Shown here: piece after piece, positions 1-7,828 of the stretch
Layout of the letters: the number at the start of each line of letters is the position of its first letter
Position numbering within the stretch: position 1 is the first letter of the stretch
Assembly (NCBI GenBank): GCA_030150665.1
Contig: JASLFJ010000071.1
Span: 1-22,151, forward strand
Direction: 5' to 3'
Length of the DNA: 22,151 bases
Source: Enterococcaceae bacterium
GTDB lineage: Bacteria; Bacillota; Bacilli; Lactobacillales; Catellicoccaceae
The notes under the pieces: generated by a model
What the model saw: only the letters and a program-made list of their open reading frames with translations
Database searches by the model: none
What the model was told of the DNA's origin: nothing
Translations under genes and position numbers: made by a program

Positions 1-275
1 ATCACATCGTGGTTTTTGATGATCTCGGTAGAGATTTTATGCAAGTAATCACGTCTAGCATTCGTGATTTTTTCGTGAATACGAGCAACTTTAATACGTT
101 GTTTGTTCCAATTAGAACCTCCTTTTTTACGTCTTGATAAAATCCGTTGTGCTTTTGCTAATTGTTCTTCTAATTTTTGAAAAAACTTAGGATTAGCGTA
201 GACCGTTCCATCGGAAAGAATAGCAAAATCTTTCAAACCGAGATCTATACCTATTATCGAATGCGTTAAAAGCAT
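1..275 (-). pseudogene. tnpB: IS200/IS605-family tnpB (OrfB) fragment, cut by the window edge
   Basis: Reading leftward from the ATG at 275, an open frame of about 91 residues runs off the window edge. It contains IGIDLGLKDFAILSDG, the RuvC-I motif of TnpB/OrfB with its catalytic Asp. This is followed by a basic stretch (LSRRKKGGSNWNKQRIKVARIHEKI split across the frame) typical of the central part of TnpB, an RNA-guided nuclease encoded by IS200/IS605 elements. The N-terminal 150 or so residues expected upstream are missing; the frame instead abuts a tnpA remnant on the other strand. The C-terminal half, the zinc finger and any guide RNA would lie outside the window. It is very probably non-functional because it lacks its 5' part. 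Family assignment is confident; whether the remainder is intact cannot be seen. Confidence 0.85.
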
Positions 276-411
276 AACAAATATCTTTCTCAGCATTTTT
301 GGAAAGAACGAACCTTAATGAACCTTTTGGAGTGATGGATATTTTTCTTACAGTATTGGAAATGTAAGCAAAGAGATGATCCTAAAATATATTCAAGAAC
401 AAGGTCGTTAG
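265..411 (+). pseudogene. tnpA: IS200/IS605-family tnpA 3' remnant (Y1 transposase tail)
   Basis: In one plus-strand frame the segment ends FWSDGYFSYSIGNVSKEMI, then LKYIQEQGR and a TAG stop at 409-411. This closely resembles the C-terminus of Y1 HUH transposases (TnpA) of IS200/IS605 elements. Upstream in the same frame VKSITNIFLSIFGKNEP looks like the preceding helix, but two consecutive stop codons (TAA TGA, 316-321) interrupt it. The catalytic His-X-His and Tyr region is absent. The gene points away from the tnpB piece, as in divergent IS605-type elements, so an internal deletion appears to have removed both 5' ends. It is a dead remnant. Confidence 0.75.
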
Positions 412-420
412 GGCTTACAT

Positions 421-443
421 CCCCTAGCCTAAAGGCATAGGGG
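421..443. repeat. Terminal hairpin of the IS200/IS605 remnant
   Basis: CCCCTA at 421-426 pairs with TAGGGG at 438-443. Inside it GCC can pair with GGC, leaving a small loop and an unpaired base. IS200/IS605 elements carry such subterminal imperfect hairpins instead of inverted repeats, and TnpA recognises them as single-stranded DNA. It sits 9 bases after the tnpA stop and 13 bases from the nanE stop, so it marks the right boundary of the element. No T-run follows on the minus strand, so it is not an obvious nanE terminator. Confidence 0.65.
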
Positions 444-456
444 TTTTACGCCCATC

Positions 457-1146
457 TTATAAAATCTGTTGGACAAAACGTTGAGTTATTTCTTTAGGCC
501 GCGTAATTGCCCCACCAACAACAACACTTATCGCCCCTAAATCTAACATCTTTTGAGCTTGTTGAGGATGATGAATTCTACCTTCTGCAATCACAGGAAT
601 TTGTGCTTTAGATAACTGCGCTACAAGATCATAACTAGGATCTATATGATGCGATGTATCTTCTGTATAACCAAAAAGTGTTGTTCCAATCATATCAATT
701 CCTGCCTCATAAGCTAAATATCCTTCTTCAAAAGTCGCAATATCTGCCATAAATAACTGATCCGGATAATGTTGTTTTAACCACTTTGCCCACTTATAAC
801 CGTTCATCTGATTAGGATGAATCCGATTGGTAGCATCAAATGCAATCACATCGACACCAATATCCATTAATGCTTCTATTTCTGTGACTGTTGGCGTTAT
901 AAACGGTGCAAATCCTTGATAGTCTTGTTTAATCAAGCCAATAATAGGCAAGTTCACTTGTTCTTTTACTGCAGAAATATCACGAACTGAATTTAGTCTT
1001 AACGCACAAGCCCCTCCTTCAGCAGCCGCCTTCGCAAAATAAGGCATTAAACTAAATGCTTCTTCATAAAAAGGCTCTCCTGGTAAAGCTTGACAAGAGA
1101 CAATCAATTGATGTTTTACATGATTTAACCACTGTTCTTTTTTCAT
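457..1146 (-). CDS. nanE: N-acetylmannosamine-6-phosphate 2-epimerase
   Basis: A 229-residue protein that would convert ManNAc-6-P to GlcNAc-6-P (EC 5.1.3.9) in cytoplasmic sialic acid/ManNAc catabolism. It is a single TIM barrel of normal NanE length. Visible family features are GACALRLNS, GLIKQDYQ with the likely catalytic Lys near residue 73, DVIAFDATNR, the phosphate-binding end AEGRIHHPQQA and VVVGGAITRP. A longer frame opens with a GTG at 1158, but that GTG is part of the ribosome binding site AAGTGAGG; the ATG at 1144-1146 is correctly spaced, so I chose it. No other sialic acid genes (nanA, nanK, transporter) are next to it, and an IS remnant lies just downstream, so any original cluster may have been lost or lies beyond the edge. 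A terminator separates it from yidC. Confidence 0.93.
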   Translation of the reverse strand: MKKEQWLNHVKHQLIVSCQALPGEPFYEEAFSLMPYFAKAAAEGGACALRLNSVRDISAVKEQVNLPIIGLIKQDYQGFAPFITPTVTEIEALMDIGVDVIAFDATNRIHPNQMNGYKWAKWLKQHYPDQLFMADIATFEEGYLAYEAGIDMIGTTLFGYTEDTSHHIDPSYDLVAQLSKAQIPVIAEGRIHHPQQAQKMLDLGAISVVVGGAITRPKEITQRFVQQIL

Positions 1147-1171
1147 AATTAACCTCACTTAGTATTGATAA

Positions 1172-1204
1172 TAAGAAAACGACATTTCCTAAAGGAAATA
1201 TCGT
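1172..1204 (-). terminator. Rho-independent terminator after yidC
   Basis: On the minus strand the arms 1194-1204 and 1179-1189 pair over 11 bases with one mismatch around a 4-base TTTA loop. They are followed by TTTTCTT (complement of 1172-1178). It lies just beyond the yidC stop and ends the rpmH-rnpA-yidC transcription unit before nanE. Confidence 0.8.
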
Positions 1205-1216
1205 CTTAATTACTCG

Positions 1217-2035
1217 TTAATGCTTTTTCTTACCTGATTTTGCTTTTTTAAGCGCACGTTCTAACTCTTTTTGTTTTTGTTCTTTTAATGCACGCTCTTC
1301 ACGAATCTTATAAGGATTATTAATAATTAATGTTTGAACCACTTGAAAGGCATTAGAAACAACCCAGTATAAAGATAATCCACTTGCTAAATTAATCCCC
1401 ATAATCAAAATAAATAAAGGCATAATCCAATTCATTACTTTCATAGTTGGATTACTTTCTACTTGGCTCATACTTGATAACTTTGTACTTGCATAAGTAA
1501 AAAGAGCTGCTAAAATGGGTAAAATATAGTAAGGATCCTTTTTACCTAATTCTAACCATAAAAAGGTACCATCTGTCAGTGAAGGAACACGAGAAATTGC
1601 TTGCCATAAAGCCATCATAATTGGAATTTGAACGACAAGCGGTAAACATCCCGCTAAAGGATTCACATTATGTTCAGAATAAAGTCTTTGTTGTGCTTCA
1701 TTTAATTTTCGTCTTGACTCAGGATCTTTTCCTGGATACTGCTCTTGCAGTTTTTTAATTTCTGGTTGCAATTCCTGCATACCACGCATACTTTTCATTT
1801 GATAATGCATGAGTGGAAACAGTAAAATACGGACAATAATCGTAAATAAAATAATACCGATACCTTCATTACCAAATGATAATGCTTTAATGGCAACCGC
1901 AAAAGAGTAAACAATATATCGATCCCATAATCCTGTGCTTTGTGCACTCACTTCACCTTGACTGCAACCACTTAAAATCAGCAACAATCCAAAGCTGAGT
2001 AGTAGCCACGACCAATAGCGTTTTTTTTGTTTCAT
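1217..2035 (-). CDS. yidC: Membrane protein insertase YidC/OxaA/SpoIIIJ (lipoprotein type)
   Basis: A 272-residue insertase that helps integrate proteins into the cytoplasmic membrane, alone or with SecYEG. The N-terminus is a lipoprotein signal (MKQKKRYW, hydrophobic core, LILSGC with Cys 24 as the lipidated residue), as usual in Gram-positive YidC. The core has five predicted membrane segments. The conserved Arg of the hydrophilic groove is visible in IIVRILLFPL (Arg 69), followed by the cytoplasmic hairpin (LQPEIKKLQEQYPG) and the NPLAGCLPLVVQIPI motif. The C-terminal tail is strongly basic (KKAKSGKKKH), fitting ribosome contact. The ATG at 2033-2035 follows AGGAGG; a longer frame from 2056 would swallow that site. 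The start overlaps the rnpA stop by ATGA, so the two are translationally coupled. Confidence 0.95.
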   Translation of the reverse strand: MKQKKRYWSWLLLSFGLLLILSGCSQGEVSAQSTGLWDRYIVYSFAVAIKALSFGNEGIGIILFTIIVRILLFPLMHYQMKSMRGMQELQPEIKKLQEQYPGKDPESRRKLNEAQQRLYSEHNVNPLAGCLPLVVQIPIMMALWQAISRVPSLTDGTFLWLELGKKDPYYILPILAALFTYASTKLSSMSQVESNPTMKVMNWIMPLFILIMGINLASGLSLYWVVSNAFQVVQTLIINNPYKIREERALKEQKQKELERALKKAKSGKKKH

Positions 2036-2385
2036 GAAACTTCCTCCTTGTTCCATAACTCTGCTAAATTTAATATATGAATAATATTTTGTTGGACCTC
2101 TTTTGTTGTTAACTGATTCATTGCTGGACGTGCAATAAATATTAAATCATAACCTGAAGCAATATTAGGATAAACTTCCCTAAGTCCTTCTCTAAGTTGT
2201 CGTTTCACATAATTACGCCTCACCGCATTACCAATTTTTTTACCAACAGAAAGCCCTACTCGTGTTAGATCTTGATTATTTTTTTTTAACACATATAAAA
2301 TTAAATGCTTATTCGCATAAGACTGCTTATTGTGAATGACAGATTGAAATTCTTTATCTTTTTTAATCCGATATTTTTTTTTCAT
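2032..2385 (-). CDS. rnpA: Ribonuclease P protein component
   Basis: A 117-residue basic protein that binds the RNase P RNA and aids 5' maturation of tRNA precursors. Family features are MKKKYRIKKDKEFQ at the N-terminus, RVGLSVGKKIGNAV and the signature RRNYVKRQLRE, which is the RNR-type RNA-binding motif. Length is normal. The frame is open upstream to 2433, but GAGGGAG lies just before the ATG at 2383-2385 and homologous proteins begin MKK, so I use this start. It is downstream of rpmH on the same strand, the classic rpmH-rnpA-yidC order at Firmicute origins. A large hairpin sits in the unusually wide gap between rpmH and rnpA. Confidence 0.95.
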   Translation of the reverse strand: MKKKYRIKKDKEFQSVIHNKQSYANKHLILYVLKKNNQDLTRVGLSVGKKIGNAVRRNYVKRQLREGLREVYPNIASGYDLIFIARPAMNQLTTKEVQQNIIHILNLAELWNKEEVS

Positions 2386-2429
2386 TCTGTGTTCTCCCTC
2401 ATACCTTACATCTTTTCTATTGAAAACAA

Positions 2430-2494
2430 GCAAAAAACTTCCAAATGGCTCCTTATTTGTCCTACAAATAAAGAATCATCTGGAAGTTTTTTGC
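2430..2494 (-). terminator. Large nested hairpin, candidate terminator/attenuator between rpmH and rnpA
   Basis: A perfect 14-bp inverted repeat (2430-2443 with 2481-2494) encloses 37 bases. Inside it a second perfect 8-bp stem (2453-2460 with 2464-2471) closes on a 3-base loop. On the minus strand the outer stem is CTTCCA...TGGAAG followed by TTTTTT, the layout of an intrinsic terminator; the A-run on the other side makes it symmetric. It would reduce read-through from rpmH (abundant L34) into rnpA-yidC (needed at lower level). Regulation is inferred; the base pairing is seen directly. Confidence 0.65.
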
Positions 2495-2535
2495 CAGGTA
2501 TCCAAAAAGAGCATCATTTTATAATCCTTTTTATA

Positions 2536-2670
2536 TTATGCAGAAAGTACTTTTCTACCTTTACGACGACGACTTGCTAAAACACGACGTCCATTTTTTG
2601 TACTCATACGTTTACGAAATCCATGTACTTTTTGGTGTTTACGTTTATTGGGTTGATACGTTCTTTTCAT
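2536..2670 (-). CDS. rpmH: 50S ribosomal protein L34
   Basis: A 44-residue, very basic ribosomal protein of the large subunit. The translation starts [18 protein letters not shown], continues [19 protein letters not shown] and ends GRKVLSA, matching L34 end to end at normal length. AGGAGGT lies 7 bases before the ATG at 2668-2670. A strong sigma-70-type promoter is visible upstream. It is the first gene of the minus-strand rpmH-rnpA-yidC unit, and is next to oriC in most Firmicutes; here the yaaA-to-purA block has come between them. Confidence 0.97.
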   Translation of the reverse strand: MKRTYQPNKRKHQKVHGFRKRMSTKNGRRVLASRRRKGRKVLSA

Positions 2671-2718
2671 TTTATCCACCTCCTATACTGATCCTTAAAT
2701 GGATTGACACACTCAATT

Positions 2719-2748
2719 ATTATACAAACAAAAGAGAGGATTTGTCAA
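2719..2748 (-). promoter_or_regulatory. Promoter of rpmH
   Basis: On the minus strand TTGACA (complement of 2743-2748) and TATAAT (complement of 2719-2724) are both perfect consensus hexamers, spaced 18 bases apart, about 50 bases before the rpmH start codon. The -35 box lies in the loop of the preceding ABC-F terminator. Confidence 0.85.
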
Positions 2749-2758
2749 CCTCTCTTTT
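2730..2758 (-). terminator. Terminator of the ABC-F gene, overlapping the rpmH promoter
   Basis: Arms 2730-2739 and 2749-2758 pair over 10 bases (AAAAGAGAGG/CCTCTCTTTT) around a 9-base loop. It follows the ABC-F stop codon at 2769, and on the minus strand the stem runs into TTTTGTTTG. The loop contains the complete -35 hexamer of rpmH. Confidence 0.75.
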
Positions 2759-2768
2759 TGTTTTCTAT

Positions 2769-4403
2769 TTATATTGATTTATATTGCGTTATGATCTGTT
2801 TTTGTAATGCCTCATCTTGAATAAACGCATCATAAGTTGTATCTAAACGATCAATTACTCCATTGGGTGTTAATACAATAATACGATTCGCTACTGTTTG
2901 TAGTAACTCTTGGTCATGAGAGTAAAATAAAATACTGCCTGGAAATTGCTCCATACCTTCATTAAGCGCCGTAATAGATTCTAAATCTAGATGATTGGTT
3001 GGATCATCCATTAATAATACATTAGCTTTAGATAGCATCATTTTCGCAAGCAGACAACGCACTTTTTCTCCTCCTGAAAGTACACGAATGGGTTTATGCA
3101 CATCATCTCCAGAAAATAACATTCTTCCTAAAAATCCTCTTAAAAAGGTTACATCTTCTTCTTCTTTTTTCGTCACAAACTGCTGTAACCAATTTAAAAT
3201 ACTTTGATCTGGATCTTGAAAAGCTTTAGAAAAATCTCTAGGAAGTCTTGAACGAGACGTCGTCGTGCCCCACTGAATAGTTCCTGAATCAGGTAACTGA
3301 TCTCCACAGAGTATATCAAAAAATAAAGAAATCGTCCGCTCATCTTGAGCAAAAAAAGCAACTTTATCCTCTTTGTTGAGTGTAAAAGAAATATCAGAAA
3401 ATAAACACCTCCCATCAATATGGGCGCTTAACTGATCTACTTGCAGTAAATCATTGCCGATCTCTCGTTCTGGTGTAAAACGAATAAATGGATACTTCCG
3501 AGAAGACGGTTTTATCTCTTCAATCGTTAATTTTTCTAACATTTTTTTACGAGAAGTAGCTTGTTTCGATTTAGAAGCATTCGCTTGAAATCGAGCAATA
3601 AAGTCTTGTAGTTCTTTTCTTTTTTCTTCTTGCTTTGTCCGCTGATCAGCTTGTAATTGTGCCGCTAACTCACTAGATACACGCCAAAAATCATAATTTC
3701 CAACATGAATTTGAATACGCTGAAAATCTACATCAACAATATGTGTACACACGCGATTTAAAAAATGACGATCATGAGATACAACTAGTACCGTATTTTC
3801 AAAATTAATTAAAAATTCTTCTAGCCATGCTTTAGCGGCAACATCTAAACCGTTGGTCGGCTCATCAAGTAATAATACATCGGGTTTACCGAATAAAGAT
3901 TGTGCCAGAAGTACTTTTATTTTATCTTTAGACGCTAACTGAGACATTAATGTATGATGAAGCGCCTCATCAATATTTAATCCTTGCAGTAACATGGCCG
4001 CTTCAACTTCAGCTTCCCATCCATTTAATTCCGCAAAGGTTGCTTCAAGCTCTGCAGCACGCAGTCCATCTTCTTCTGTAAACTCTGATTTTTCATAAAT
4101 CGCTTCCCTATCTTTCATCGTTTGATATAGTAGGGGATAGCCCATAAGTACGGTCTCTAATACCGTATAATCATCATAATCAAAATGATTTTGTTTTAAA
4201 GTTGCAATACGAACACCTTTATCATAATGCACATGCCCTTGAGTTGGTTCTATTTCTTCAGAAAGAACTTTTAAAAAAGTGGATTTTCCTGCTCCATTAG
4301 CACCAATAATGCCATAACAATTTCCTGGGGTAAACTGTAAATTTACATCTTCAAATAAAATGCGATCAGAAAATTGCACACTTAAATCTGTAATTGTGAT
4401 CAA
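2769..4403 (-). CDS. ABC-F family ATPase, YkpA/YbiT type
   Basis: A 544-residue soluble protein with two ABC ATPase domains and no membrane segments. ABC-F proteins act on the ribosome, not in transport; this subgroup resembles YkpA/YbiT. NBD1 has a perfect Walker A (GANGAGKST, about 34-42), the YkpA-like linker (NASKSKQATSRKK) and Walker B with catalytic Glu (LLLDEPTNGLD). Its signature motif, normally LSGGE or LGGSE, reads LASKD (about 156-160). NBD2 has a good LSGGEK (about 442) but a degenerate Walker A (FFAQDERT), and its Walker B reads LLMDDPTNHLD, with Asp where the catalytic Glu is expected. The start is probably TTG at 4401-4403: GGAGG lies 8 bases upstream and the protein then begins MITITDLSVQFSDR like its relatives. 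The ATG at 4418 overlaps the ribosome binding site. The gene appears monocistronic. Confidence 0.9.
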   Translation of the reverse strand: MITITDLSVQFSDRILFEDVNLQFTPGNCYGIIGANGAGKSTFLKVLSEEIEPTQGHVHYDKGVRIATLKQNHFDYDDYTVLETVLMGYPLLYQTMKDREAIYEKSEFTEEDGLRAAELEATFAELNGWEAEVEAAMLLQGLNIDEALHHTLMSQLASKDKIKVLLAQSLFGKPDVLLLDEPTNGLDVAAKAWLEEFLINFENTVLVVSHDRHFLNRVCTHIVDVDFQRIQIHVGNYDFWRVSSELAAQLQADQRTKQEEKRKELQDFIARFQANASKSKQATSRKKMLEKLTIEEIKPSSRKYPFIRFTPEREIGNDLLQVDQLSAHIDGRCLFSDISFTLNKEDKVAFFAQDERTISLFFDILCGDQLPDSGTIQWGTTTSRSRLPRDFSKAFQDPDQSILNWLQQFVTKKEEEDVTFLRGFLGRMLFSGDDVHKPIRVLSGGEKVRCLLAKMMLSKANVLLMDDPTNHLDLESITALNEGMEQFPGSILFYSHDQELLQTVANRIIVLTPNGVIDRLDTTYDAFIQDEALQKQIITQYKSI

Positions 4404-4452
4404 AATTATATCCTCCATACTATCTTTCTTGACTGCTTTATCTTTTAAACGA

Positions 4453-4479
4453 CCACTAACTAAGCTGAAGCCATAGTGG
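4453..4479 (-). other. ABC-F upstream leader with small hairpin
   Basis: The roughly 110 bases between the purA terminator and the ABC-F start contain a 6-bp stem CCACTA/TAGTGG (4453-4458 with 4474-4479). I found no convincing -35/-10 pair. No T-run follows the hairpin, so a leader role is only a possibility. Confidence 0.25.
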
Positions 4480-4512
4480 ATTTCTAAGTAAAGCGTTCTA
4501 TCGAACTCTAAA

Positions 4513-4548
4513 TAAAAAAACTGTAAGTAACCTTTTCGTTACTTACAG
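4513..4548 (-). terminator. Rho-independent terminator after purA
   Basis: A perfect 11-bp stem (4538-4548 with 4521-4531, CTGTAAGTAAC and complement) with a 6-base loop is followed on the minus strand by TTTTTTTATTT. It ends the rplI-dnaB-purA unit 13 bases after the purA stop. Confidence 0.9.
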
Positions 4549-4561
4549 CACATGCATTCTC

Positions 4562-5848
4562 TTATGCCCAAACACTTTCTAACACGTTCGTTTGCATACG
4601 ATCAGGCCCTACAGAAAATGTAGAGATACGAACACCCACAAGCTCAGAAACTCGGTGAATATAGTTTCTTGCCGCTTCTGGAAGCTCTTCTAATGTACGA
4701 CACTGTGTAATATCTTCTTGCCATCCTGGCAGTGTTTCATAAATAGGAGTACATTCTGAAAGCTCTTTAAGGCTTGCAGGATAATGATAAATTTCTTCAC
4801 CATTACGCTCATAAGCAACACAAATTTTTACTGTTTCAAGACCACTTAATACATCTAATGAATTTAATGATAAGTTTGTAATCCCTGAAACACGTTTTGC
4901 ATGACGCATCACAACAGAATCAAACCATCCGACTCTTCTTGGTCGACCTGTTGTTGTGCCATATTCTTTTCCGATTTCTCGAATACGATCGCCAACTTCA
5001 TCAAATAATTCTGTTGGAAACGGTCCATCTCCTACACGAGAAGTATAGGCTTTACATACACCAACAACTTTATCAATTTTAGAAGGACCTACACCACTAC
5101 CAATCGTAACTCCTCCAGCAACAGGATTAGATGATGTTACAAAAGGATATGTTCCTTGATCGATATCTAACATCACTCCTTGTGCCCCTTCAAATAATAC
5201 GCGTTTTCCTTGATCTAATGCATCATTTAAAATAACAGAAGTATCTGTCACATAGGTTTTAATTTCTTGTCCGTATTGATAATACGTTTCAAAAATTTCA
5301 TCAAAAGATAACGGAGTATGGCCATATACTTTTTCAAATAATTTATTTTTTTCAGCTAAGTTAATACGTAAACGTTCTTCAAAAATTTCACGATCTAAAA
5401 GATCTGCAATTCTAATACCAACACGTGCTGCTTTATCCATATACGCTGGACCAATCCCTTTAATGGTAGTTCCAATCTTTTGATCACCTTTAGATTCTTC
5501 TTGAAGTTGATCTAATAAAATATGATAGGGTAAAATCACATGCGCACGATCAGAAATTCGTAAATTATGTGTATCAATCCCACGCTCATGAAGATAAGCT
5601 AGTTCTTTAACTAAAGATTTAGGATTCACAACAACTCCATTACCAATCACACTCATCTTTTCAGGATAAAAAATACCTGAAGGAATTAAATGAAGTTTAT
5701 ACGTTACTCCATCAAACTTAATCGTATGTCCTGCGTTATCTCCACCTTGATAGCGGGCAATTACTTCTGCATTTTCACTTAAAAAATCTGTAATTTTTCC
5801 TTTTCCTTCGTCTCCCCACTGGGTTCCAACTACAACTACTGATGTCAT
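4562..5848 (-). CDS. purA: Adenylosuccinate synthetase
   Basis: A 428-residue cytoplasmic enzyme that joins IMP and Asp with GTP hydrolysis to give adenylosuccinate, the first committed step from IMP to AMP (EC 6.3.4.4). The N-terminus [20 protein letters not shown] is the GTP-binding P-loop with the catalytic Asp. [12 protein letters not shown] follows with the catalytic His, then the IMP-binding stretch and the C-terminal signature [13 protein letters not shown]. Length is normal for the family. The ATG is preceded by GGGGTG. It lies 30 bases after dnaB on the same strand, so rplI-dnaB-purA form one transcription unit ending at a strong terminator. This gene order is ancestral in Firmicutes, but the block is displaced relative to dnaA here. 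Confidence 0.97.
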   Translation of the reverse strand: MTSVVVVGTQWGDEGKGKITDFLSENAEVIARYQGGDNAGHTIKFDGVTYKLHLIPSGIFYPEKMSVIGNGVVVNPKSLVKELAYLHERGIDTHNLRISDRAHVILPYHILLDQLQEESKGDQKIGTTIKGIGPAYMDKAARVGIRIADLLDREIFEERLRINLAEKNKLFEKVYGHTPLSFDEIFETYYQYGQEIKTYVTDTSVILNDALDQGKRVLFEGAQGVMLDIDQGTYPFVTSSNPVAGGVTIGSGVGPSKIDKVVGVCKAYTSRVGDGPFPTELFDEVGDRIREIGKEYGTTTGRPRRVGWFDSVVMRHAKRVSGITNLSLNSLDVLSGLETVKICVAYERNGEEIYHYPASLKELSECTPIYETLPGWQEDITQCRTLEELPEAARNYIHRVSELVGVRISTFSVGPDRMQTNVLESVWA

Positions 5849-5878
5849 TTTATCTACACCCCATCTATATTAATTCGA

Positions 5879-7243
5879 CTATGATAGCTCTTCAGATCGT
5901 AATGATACCGACTGAAACTTATTATACTCTTTAAAGAATAATAATTCTACTGTGCCTCTAGAGCCACTTCTATTTTTTTCAATAATCACTTCTACAATAT
6001 TTTGATTCGTTAACTGTTCTTCTTCAGGATCATCTCGATCATAATAATCATCTCGGTATAAAAAAGCAACAATATCAGCATCTTGCTCAATCGAACCTGA
6101 TTCTCGAATATCACTAAGAATCGGTCGTTTATCTTGACGTTGTTCTACACTTCTAGATAACTGAGATAATGCAATGACAGGAACTTTAAGTTCTTTGGCT
6201 AATTTTTTTAACTGTCTAGATATTTCTGAAACTTCTTGTTGTCTATTTTCTCGACCCGTACCTTCAATTAATTGAAGGTAATCAATCACAATTAAACTTA
6301 AATGATCCGTCGTTTTTGCAAGACGTTTACACCTTGCACGCAATTCTGTAATCTTAATCCCCGGTGTATCATCAATATAAATAGCTCGTTGGGAAAGATC
6401 ATTAGCAGCAACATATAACTGTTCCCACTCTGTCTCTGATAACTTTCCTGTTCTTAAATGATACGCTGGAATGCTACCTTCTGAGCATAACATTCTTTGT
6501 ACTAAAGAATCTGCACTCATCTCTAAACTAAAAATAGCAACCGCTTGCTCTGTATTTTTAGCAACATTTTGAGCTAAATTAAGCGCAAATGCTGTTTTCC
6601 CTACAGAAGGTCGCGCCGCAATAATGACAAGTTCTTCCGGATGAAGCCCTGTTGTCATTTTATCTAAATCATAAAATCCAGTAGAAAGGCCAGTCACATC
6701 TGTATCTTGAGTTGCAAGGAGCTGAATATGATCAATAGATTGCTCTACAATATCTGTAATAGGTACAAAGGCATCTTGCTTATTCGATTCAGATAAATGT
6801 TTTAATTCATATTCTGCTCGTTCTAACAGCTCTTCTACTTCAATAGACTGATCATATCCTTTTTTTATCCAGTCTTGATTTAATTCAATAAACGTTCTTA
6901 ATAATGCTTTATCTGAAATAAGCTGGACATAATGCTCAATATTAATTCCTGGCTGTGTAGTAATCACAAGCTCAGATAAATAATCGGCACCACCGACATC
7001 TTCAAACACTTGAGCTTTATTTAAAGCATCACTTAACGTAATTAAATCAATCGGTTCTTGTCTTTGATGAAGATCTTGCATTGCTTGATAAATCAGTTGA
7101 TGAGCACGTCTGTAAAAAACACAAGGCTCTAATACATCTTGTAACTGATCCATCAAAACAGGGTCTAATAAAATAGAACCTAATAATGCACGCTCTGCTT
7201 CGATGTTTTGCGGTGGTAATACCTGATATTCTGGTGTGTCCAT
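5879..7243 (-). CDS. dnaB: Replicative DNA helicase DnaB (DnaC in Bacillus)
   Basis: A 454-residue hexameric 5'-3' helicase that unwinds DNA ahead of the replisome and recruits primase. The N-terminal collar domain (PPQNIEAERALLGSILL) is followed by a RecA-like motor with Walker A ARPSVGKTAFALN (Lys about 216; the usual M in RPSMGKT is V), FSLEMSADSLVQRML, Walker B LIVIDYLQLI and the arginine-finger region SDIRESGSIEQDADIVAFLYR. Length is typical. A purine-rich GAGAGA sits before the ATG, a weak ribosome binding site. It lies 41 bases after rplI. No helicase loader (DnaI) or primase is in the window. Confidence 0.97.
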   Translation of the reverse strand: MDTPEYQVLPPQNIEAERALLGSILLDPVLMDQLQDVLEPCVFYRRAHQLIYQAMQDLHQRQEPIDLITLSDALNKAQVFEDVGGADYLSELVITTQPGINIEHYVQLISDKALLRTFIELNQDWIKKGYDQSIEVEELLERAEYELKHLSESNKQDAFVPITDIVEQSIDHIQLLATQDTDVTGLSTGFYDLDKMTTGLHPEELVIIAARPSVGKTAFALNLAQNVAKNTEQAVAIFSLEMSADSLVQRMLCSEGSIPAYHLRTGKLSETEWEQLYVAANDLSQRAIYIDDTPGIKITELRARCKRLAKTTDHLSLIVIDYLQLIEGTGRENRQQEVSEISRQLKKLAKELKVPVIALSQLSRSVEQRQDKRPILSDIRESGSIEQDADIVAFLYRDDYYDRDDPEEEQLTNQNIVEVIIEKNRSGSRGTVELLFFKEYNKFQSVSLRSEELS

Positions 7244-7284
7244 GTTAGATCTCTCTTTTCTTTTAACCCATTACCTATTGTTTT

Positions 7285-7737
7285 TTAACACTCGGTAATA
7301 TGTACTGAAAGTGTCGCTGTAATATCTTTATGCAATTTCACAGGCACTTTCACATAACCTAAACTTTTAATAGGATGTTCTAAATGAATTTTACGTTTAT
7401 CTAAGTCAATTTGATGTTGTTCTTTTAATGCTTCTGCAATTTGTTTTGAAGTTACAGAACCAAAAACACGGCCATCGGTTCCTGCTTTTGTTGTTACTTT
7501 AACTTCAAAACCTTCTTGTTCCATTTGTTTTTTTAAACATGCAGCCTCTTCTTTTAATTCTGCTTCATGTTTTTCTGCAGCACGCTGTTTTCCTGCTAAA
7601 GCTTGTAAGTTAGCAGGAGTGGCTTCTTTTGCTAATCCTTTTTTTAATAAGAAGTTTTGTGCATATCCTGTGGGTACCTCTTTTACTTCTCCAGCTTTTC
7701 CTTTTCCTTTAACATCTTGAATAAAAATAACTTTCAT
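7285..7737 (-). CDS. rplI: 50S ribosomal protein L9
   Basis: A 150-residue L9 protein: an N-terminal 23S rRNA-binding domain ([21 protein letters not shown], then [13 protein letters not shown]), a long helical connector rich in Glu, Lys and Ala (about 45-75), and a C-terminal domain with [16 protein letters not shown]. Length is standard. GGTGG lies before the ATG. It is first in the rplI-dnaB-purA unit. In many Firmicutes gdpP (a membrane DHH phosphodiesterase) directly precedes rplI; here that slot holds only a terminator, a parS site and a weak promoter. Confidence 0.97.
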   Translation of the reverse strand: MKVIFIQDVKGKGKAGEVKEVPTGYAQNFLLKKGLAKEATPANLQALAGKQRAAEKHEAELKEEAACLKKQMEQEGFEVKVTTKAGTDGRVFGSVTSKQIAEALKEQHQIDLDKRKIHLEHPIKSLGYVKVPVKLHKDITATLSVHITEC

Positions 7738-7779
7738 GGGTTATTCCACCTTTCTAAAAAAAGAATCTTTACTTCTTTT

Positions 7780-7788
7780 ATTTTACCA
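7780..7788 (-). promoter_or_regulatory. Candidate extended -10 promoter of rplI-dnaB-purA
   Basis: On the minus strand TGGTAAAAT (complement of 7780-7788) matches an extended -10 element (TGnTAtAAT). It is about 45 bases before the rplI start. The -35 region 16-17 bases further upstream is weak (TGGTTT). The rpsR terminator just upstream makes a promoter here necessary. Confidence 0.45.
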
Positions 7789-7828
7789 TAACTTTGATCA
7801 GAAACCATGAATTATTCTATAAATTATA

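Noticed and set aside
2305..2777. Plus-strand open frames of 91 and 79 codons across rnpA-rpmH
   Set aside because: They run antisense to rnpA and rpmH, have low-complexity Phe/Tyr-rich translations and no ribosome binding site; they are shadows.
3194..3418. 74-codon minus-strand frame inside the ABC-F gene
   Set aside because: It is out of frame with the ABC-F protein, which has clear motifs across the interval.
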